In this document: one piece after another, positions 13,958 through 16,657 of the stretch | Layout of the letters: each line of letters starts with the position of its first letter | Position numbering within the stretch: position 1 is the first letter of the stretch | NCBI GenBank assembly: GCA_002422865.1 | Contig: DITN01000035.1 | Location: forward strand, 1 to 16,657 | Direction: 5' to 3' | Length of the DNA stretch: 16,657 bases | Source: Bacteroidetes bacterium UBA6183 | GTDB lineage: Bacteria > Bacteroidota > Bacteroidia > UKL13-3 | The notes under the pieces: generated by a model | Told to the model about the DNA's origin: nothing | Database searches by the model: none | Seen by the model: only the letters and a program-made list of their open reading frames with translations | Made by a program: the position numbers and the translations under genes

Positions 13958-14075
13958 TTAACCACAACGAACAAAGGCATTGTCGATAGTGCTTTCTGTT
14001 AAAAAAATCCCTTGTGCCCTACGTAAAAAACCTTGTGAACCTTGTGGTTAATGGAATTGCGATCGCTGTGGTTAA
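13958..14075. repeat. TTAACCACAA-type intergenic repeat
   Basis: TTAACCACAA (13958-13967) and its inverse TTGTGGTTAA (14042-14051) are perfect 10-bp arms, and the similarity extends imperfectly outward and inward. CTTGTG recurs at 14011, 14032 and 14041, and TGTGGTTAA again at 14067-14075. The consensus resembles the AACCACAAGG...CACAAGG...TTTTTTACGTAGGGCACAAGG type of intergenic repeat I recall from many bacterial genomes. It fills most of the gap between two convergent genes. No terminator with a T-run was found. Confidence 0.45.
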
Positions 14076-14081
14076 GCGCTC

Positions 14082-14780
14082 CTAAGCCTTAGGACCTTTT
14101 GGTTGCAATGGTCTTATCTCTAAATTTACGGTATGAAAATTTTCCGGCATCTCTAATGCGTACAAAATATTTGCCGCTACATCTTCGGGCATTAGCATAT
14201 AATCGTGTGGTTGTATTCCCGGACTGTTTCTAAAAAAATCGGTTTTGGTACTGCCCGGATAAATGCAAGTAACTTTAATTCTAAAATCGCGCACCTCCCT
14301 AAACAACGATTCGCTTAAACCTTTTACCGCCCACTTGGTGGCACAATAAGCCGAAACTTGCGGCATACCTTCTAATGCAGCCGTTGATGCAATATTAATG
14401 ACATGACCCAATTGTTGTTGTTTCATGGTAGGTAAAGCTTGTTTACAGCAATAAAAAATACCATTTACATTGGTTTGAAACATTTCGTCCCATTGCTCGT
14501 AAGTAGTGTTTTCAAGCATTCCAAAATACCCTAAACCGGCATTGTTTACCAACACATGTATTTGGTTTTGGGTTGATGCAAAGATTTGCGCAAATGCTTG
14601 TTCAACTGCATGAGCATCGCGCACATCGCAGGTAATAAATGTATAGTTTGGGTGTTGAATTTGATTGCTTCTTCCTAAGCCAAACACAACAGCTCCTTTA
14701 TTTAATAATTGTAATGCGGTATGATAGCCTATTCCTTTACTAACTCCGGTTACTACGGCTACTTTATTTGTTAAATCCAT
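14082..14780 (-). CDS. Short-chain dehydrogenase/reductase (classical SDR)
   Basis: This 232-residue cytoplasmic NAD(P)-dependent oxidoreductase has a Rossmann fold. The motifs are complete: cofactor-binding T11-G-V-S-K-G-I-G18, C-D52-V, N79-N-A-G82, and the catalytic tetrad N104, S132, Y145-x-x-x-K149. K15 and R37-S38 after the second strand favour NADP(H), as inference. The C-terminus (I-Y-P-G-S-T-K-T-D-F-F) is the usual substrate loop. It resembles the 3-ketoacyl-ACP reductase / general alcohol dehydrogenase group, but the substrate is unknown. It follows the DUF2279 gene by 30 nt on the same strand and is probably its operon partner. The palindrome CCTAAGCCTTAGG (14081-14093) covers its last codons. 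Confidence 0.92.
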   Translation of the reverse strand: MDLTNKVAVVTGVSKGIGYHTALQLLNKGAVVFGLGRSNQIQHPNYTFITCDVRDAHAVEQAFAQIFASTQNQIHVLVNNAGLGYFGMLENTTYEQWDEMFQTNVNGIFYCCKQALPTMKQQQLGHVINIASTAALEGMPQVSAYCATKWAVKGLSESLFREVRDFRIKVTCIYPGSTKTDFFRNSPGIQPHDYMLMPEDVAANILYALEMPENFHTVNLEIRPLQPKGPKA

Positions 14781-14810
14781 TGATAATTTTTTGCTTCGAA
14801 AATAGTGTAA

Positions 14811-15653
14811 TTAATTCAACAAAAATGCTTTGTATTGTGGCGTATGCTCACGTGTTACTTTTACACCTGGTAATGGTAAATGAATTAAGTTTAATACATT
14901 TTTAAAAGCCGTTACTCCTTTTGATTTGGTTTTAATGGCAGCAAGATTAATATCTAAACCAAACACAAACTCTCGCCTCATATTAGCTGTATGATAGCCC
15001 TCTATACTGTATCCAGCAGCAAGGTTAATTACCTCAGGCCATTTACGACCCACTGCACCTGGCAATAACTTGTGCATATTAAAACTCAACCAATAAATAT
15101 GGTCATCGTAGTTACTGCTTAATCGGGCAATTGGCTTACGTGGGTAATAGCTAAACTTAAAGGCAATGTTTTTGAAAAACGGCACCTTGTGCTGCAACAC
15201 ACCATAACCAATACCTGCAAAGTTTGCAGCCAAATCAGGAACACTAAAACCGTAGGGTGAAAATGCATCACCAATTTCAATACTCAATGCCCAAAACGCA
15301 GGTAAAGCAATGCTGGTGTATAAGGTTTGTCGTGGTGTAAACTCTGCCCAAGTCATGGCCTCATAAATAGCATGGTAACACAAATGCGAGACATAAGCAT
15401 GTCCAATTTTATCCATCCCTAAACTGTAATTGTTAAACACACCGTCATGCTCAAAATGAAAAGCATTGGAACTATCTTGCCACCACCATTTGTACTCTAC
15501 CAAAGAACTTGCTGATTGTTGAACCACCAGGCCGGCAATTACCAAATTCTTTTTGGTAAGCCACTTTTTATAGCCAATATTATTGCTATCTGTTTGTGCC
15601 GAAACAACAACAAGTTTTAACAGTAAGATAATTATAACAATAAGTTGTTTCAT
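14811..15653 (-). CDS. DUF2279 family exported protein
   Basis: The 280-residue protein has a signal peptide (M-K-Q-L-I-V-I-I-I-L-L-L...V-V-V-S-A-Q, 1-20) followed by a region resembling DUF2279 (YfiM-like). Conserved features are D81-K-I-G-H85, a hydrophobic helix around 110-127, and I-E126-I-G-D129-A-F-S-P-Y-G-F-S-V-P-D140-L-A-A-N144. The spaced Asp, His and Glu residues flanking hydrophobic segments suggest a membrane-associated, perhaps outer-membrane, protein with a polar active or binding site; no activity is established that I know of. The start is 3 nt after the stop of the upstream gene, so the two are surely co-transcribed and probably work together at the cell surface. The family call rests on motif recall. 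Confidence 0.75.
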   Translation of the reverse strand: MKQLIVIIILLLKLVVVSAQTDSNNIGYKKWLTKKNLVIAGLVVQQSASSLVEYKWWWQDSSNAFHFEHDGVFNNYSLGMDKIGHAYVSHLCYHAIYEAMTWAEFTPRQTLYTSIALPAFWALSIEIGDAFSPYGFSVPDLAANFAGIGYGVLQHKVPFFKNIAFKFSYYPRKPIARLSSNYDDHIYWLSFNMHKLLPGAVGRKWPEVINLAAGYSIEGYHTANMRREFVFGLDINLAAIKTKSKGVTAFKNVLNLIHLPLPGVKVTREHTPQYKAFLLN

Positions 15654-15656
15654 GCG

Positions 15657-16496
15657 CTAAAAATCGAAGTATAAACCAATGGTGTGTAGGTTGTTTTTTT
15701 GGTTGTATAAAAATCCGCGCTCTTCATATCCGCCCAAATAATTGTAAGCCAAACGTATGGTTTTATTTTGTTTTGGGTTGATTTTAAAACCGGCTTGTAA
15801 GGCATGCGTAGTGGCAAAATCAAACTCTTGTCTGAACTTTACATCGGCTGCAACATAAGTAATTACATTTGGGGTGATGCGGTAAACATCAATTTCTGTT
15901 CCTATTTGTAACATTACTTTTTTCGACCAATCTCTTGCAATTCCAACCTCGCCAATTTTAAAGTTGTGCAAATAATAGAAACCACCGTACAATAACATTT
16001 TTTGTTTAAACAGTTTATGTATGGTTTGTAATTGCACATAATCTTTTACATAGTTTTTTACCGGTATACCAATGGCAATGGCATCATCAGCAACATGCTG
16101 ACTGGTATGCCCGAAACCTGTGCGCAAATACCAGTTATTATTCATTTGTAAATCGGCTAAAAAGTCTGCAAAAAAATCAACGTTTAATACTTCACCTCTT
16201 CTTACATAACGCTTTAAGGTAAGGTGAGTTGATGCACCTGCACTAAACTGAATGGTTTTACCAAAAACACTTGCGTTAAACATTGGAAAATATCCACCCA
16301 TACTTCCATAAAAGGATAATTCTTTGGTTGATTTTTGCAACATCAACCTGTGCGAACGCGCATCTGCAGTAAAGGTAGGCACCATTCTTTGGGGTAACCC
16401 TTCAAACTTTATAAAAGGCGTTATACTCAGGCTATCTTGAGCTTTTAAACCCACAGCGCCAAACAGCAGCAGCAAAATAAGGAGGTATGATTTCAT
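15657..16496 (-). CDS. DUF1207-like outer-membrane protein
   Basis: The 279-residue exported protein begins with a clean signal peptide (M-K-S-Y-L-L-I-L-L-L-L-F-G-A-V-G-L-K-A-Q, 1-20). The mature part has alternating aromatic/polar strands and ends in G-L-Y-F-D-F, the aromatic C-terminus expected of a beta-barrel. The central segment F-F-A-D-F...W-Y-L-R-T-G-F-G-H-T-S-Q-H-V-A-D-D resembles the H-x-S-S-H-L-G-D block of DUF1207 proteins, as do the barrel-like repeats after it (L-Y-G-G-F-Y-Y-L-H-N). The function is unknown. The ATG at 16496 is used instead of a TTG at 16508, which lies inside the predicted -7 box. It is the first gene of a probable operon with the DUF2279 gene and the SDR. Confidence 0.72.
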   Translation of the reverse strand: MKSYLLILLLLFGAVGLKAQDSLSITPFIKFEGLPQRMVPTFTADARSHRLMLQKSTKELSFYGSMGGYFPMFNASVFGKTIQFSAGASTHLTLKRYVRRGEVLNVDFFADFLADLQMNNNWYLRTGFGHTSQHVADDAIAIGIPVKNYVKDYVQLQTIHKLFKQKMLLYGGFYYLHNFKIGEVGIARDWSKKVMLQIGTEIDVYRITPNVITYVAADVKFRQEFDFATTHALQAGFKINPKQNKTIRLAYNYLGGYEERGFLYNQKNNLHTIGLYFDF

Positions 16497-16504
16497 GCGT
16501 TGGT

Positions 16505-16535
16505 GCAATATACCTAATGGCAGGAGTTTATCAAA
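16505..16535 (-). promoter_or_regulatory. Probable promoter of the DUF1207-DUF2279-SDR operon
   Basis: On the minus strand TTTG (16535-16532), exactly 19 nt, then TATATTGC (16512-16505). The -33 box is perfect and the -7 box matches TAnnTT but not the final TG. It lies 8 nt before the ATG at 16496, so the leader would be only a few bases. Confidence 0.5.
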
Positions 16536-16657
16536 TGGGAAATGTACTGCATGCGTAAAATGTATTGGGTGCCATGATAGATTGTTATTTATGCCTACGT
16601 AATTTTAAACAATTATGCTTATTTTTGATTGACAAAACACAAGTAAAAACACCACAC
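16536..16657. other. Right-edge intergenic sequence
   Basis: AT-rich sequence with no gene that I can support. TATTTTTG at 16620-16627 matches the -7 consensus on the + strand but has no -33 box at a suitable distance, so I do not call it a promoter. Confidence 0.5.

Noticed and set aside
14059..14066. GCGATCGC palindrome
   Set aside because: This 8-mer is the cyanobacterial HIP1 word, but a single copy in a Bacteroidota-like window is most simply chance.
1..16657. CRISPR array, tRNA, rRNA, transposase, phage or toxin-antitoxin genes
   Set aside because: None seen on reading both strands; the genes are core metabolism, envelope and salvage functions.

Overview
The window looks like chromosomal DNA from a member of the Bacteroidota; order and genus cannot be fixed from this sequence. 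It is AT-rich. Exported proteins have short signal peptides ending in A-Q or S-A-Q. The protein families are typical of that phylum: a DUF5117-type zinc metalloprotease, a class C beta-lactamase-fold protein with a DUF3471-like tail, a SurE + small membrane protein pair, and a DUF2279 protein. No Shine-Dalgarno sequences stand out, and three promoters fit the phylum's -33 TTTG / N19 / -7 TAnnTTTG pattern. I see no rRNA, tRNA, CRISPR array, integrase or transposase. Apart from a few intergenic repeats this is an ordinary core-genome stretch, and I do not see a clear multi-gene novel defence or biosynthetic system.

Layout. 1-829 (-): N-terminal part of a secreted protein that runs off the left edge. 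830-1385: AT-rich intergenic gap. 1386-2138 (+): GNAT-fold aminoacyl-tRNA-protein transferase relative, convergent with a periplasmic serine beta-lactamase-family hydrolase (2144-3661, -). 3747-4298 (+): uracil-DNA-glycosylase-superfamily protein, ending in a good terminator. 4475-5557 (-): surE followed by a small membrane protein. 5661-8673 (-): a large secreted metzincin-like metalloprotease, then a secreted thioredoxin-like protein whose start overlaps it. 8808-9815 (-): fbp, with a clear promoter and a clear terminator.

From 10015 to 12454 (+) lies a tight lysC-folK-deoxynucleoside kinase cluster that is divergent from fbp. Next come a repeat-bearing gap, a secreted transglutaminase-like protein (12750-13931, +), and another gap carrying a dispersed-repeat-like sequence. 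14082-16496 (-) is a probable three-gene operon: outer-membrane DUF1207-like protein, DUF2279 protein, and short-chain dehydrogenase.

How the genes relate. lysC opens the aspartate-family amino acid pathway, folK makes a folate precursor and the kinase salvages deoxynucleosides; they are linked by position, and folK plus kinase is a pairing I recall from Bacteroidota. fbp is gluconeogenic and sits back to back with lysC across a region of nested inverted repeats. The most interesting points are: an intrinsic terminator lying inside the signal-peptide codons of the thioredoxin-like gene; promoters that fix the fbp start and predict very short leaders for surE and the DUF1207-like gene; the nested dyads between fbp and lysC; and the aminoacyl-transferase relative lacking the usual cysteine-rich N-terminal module.
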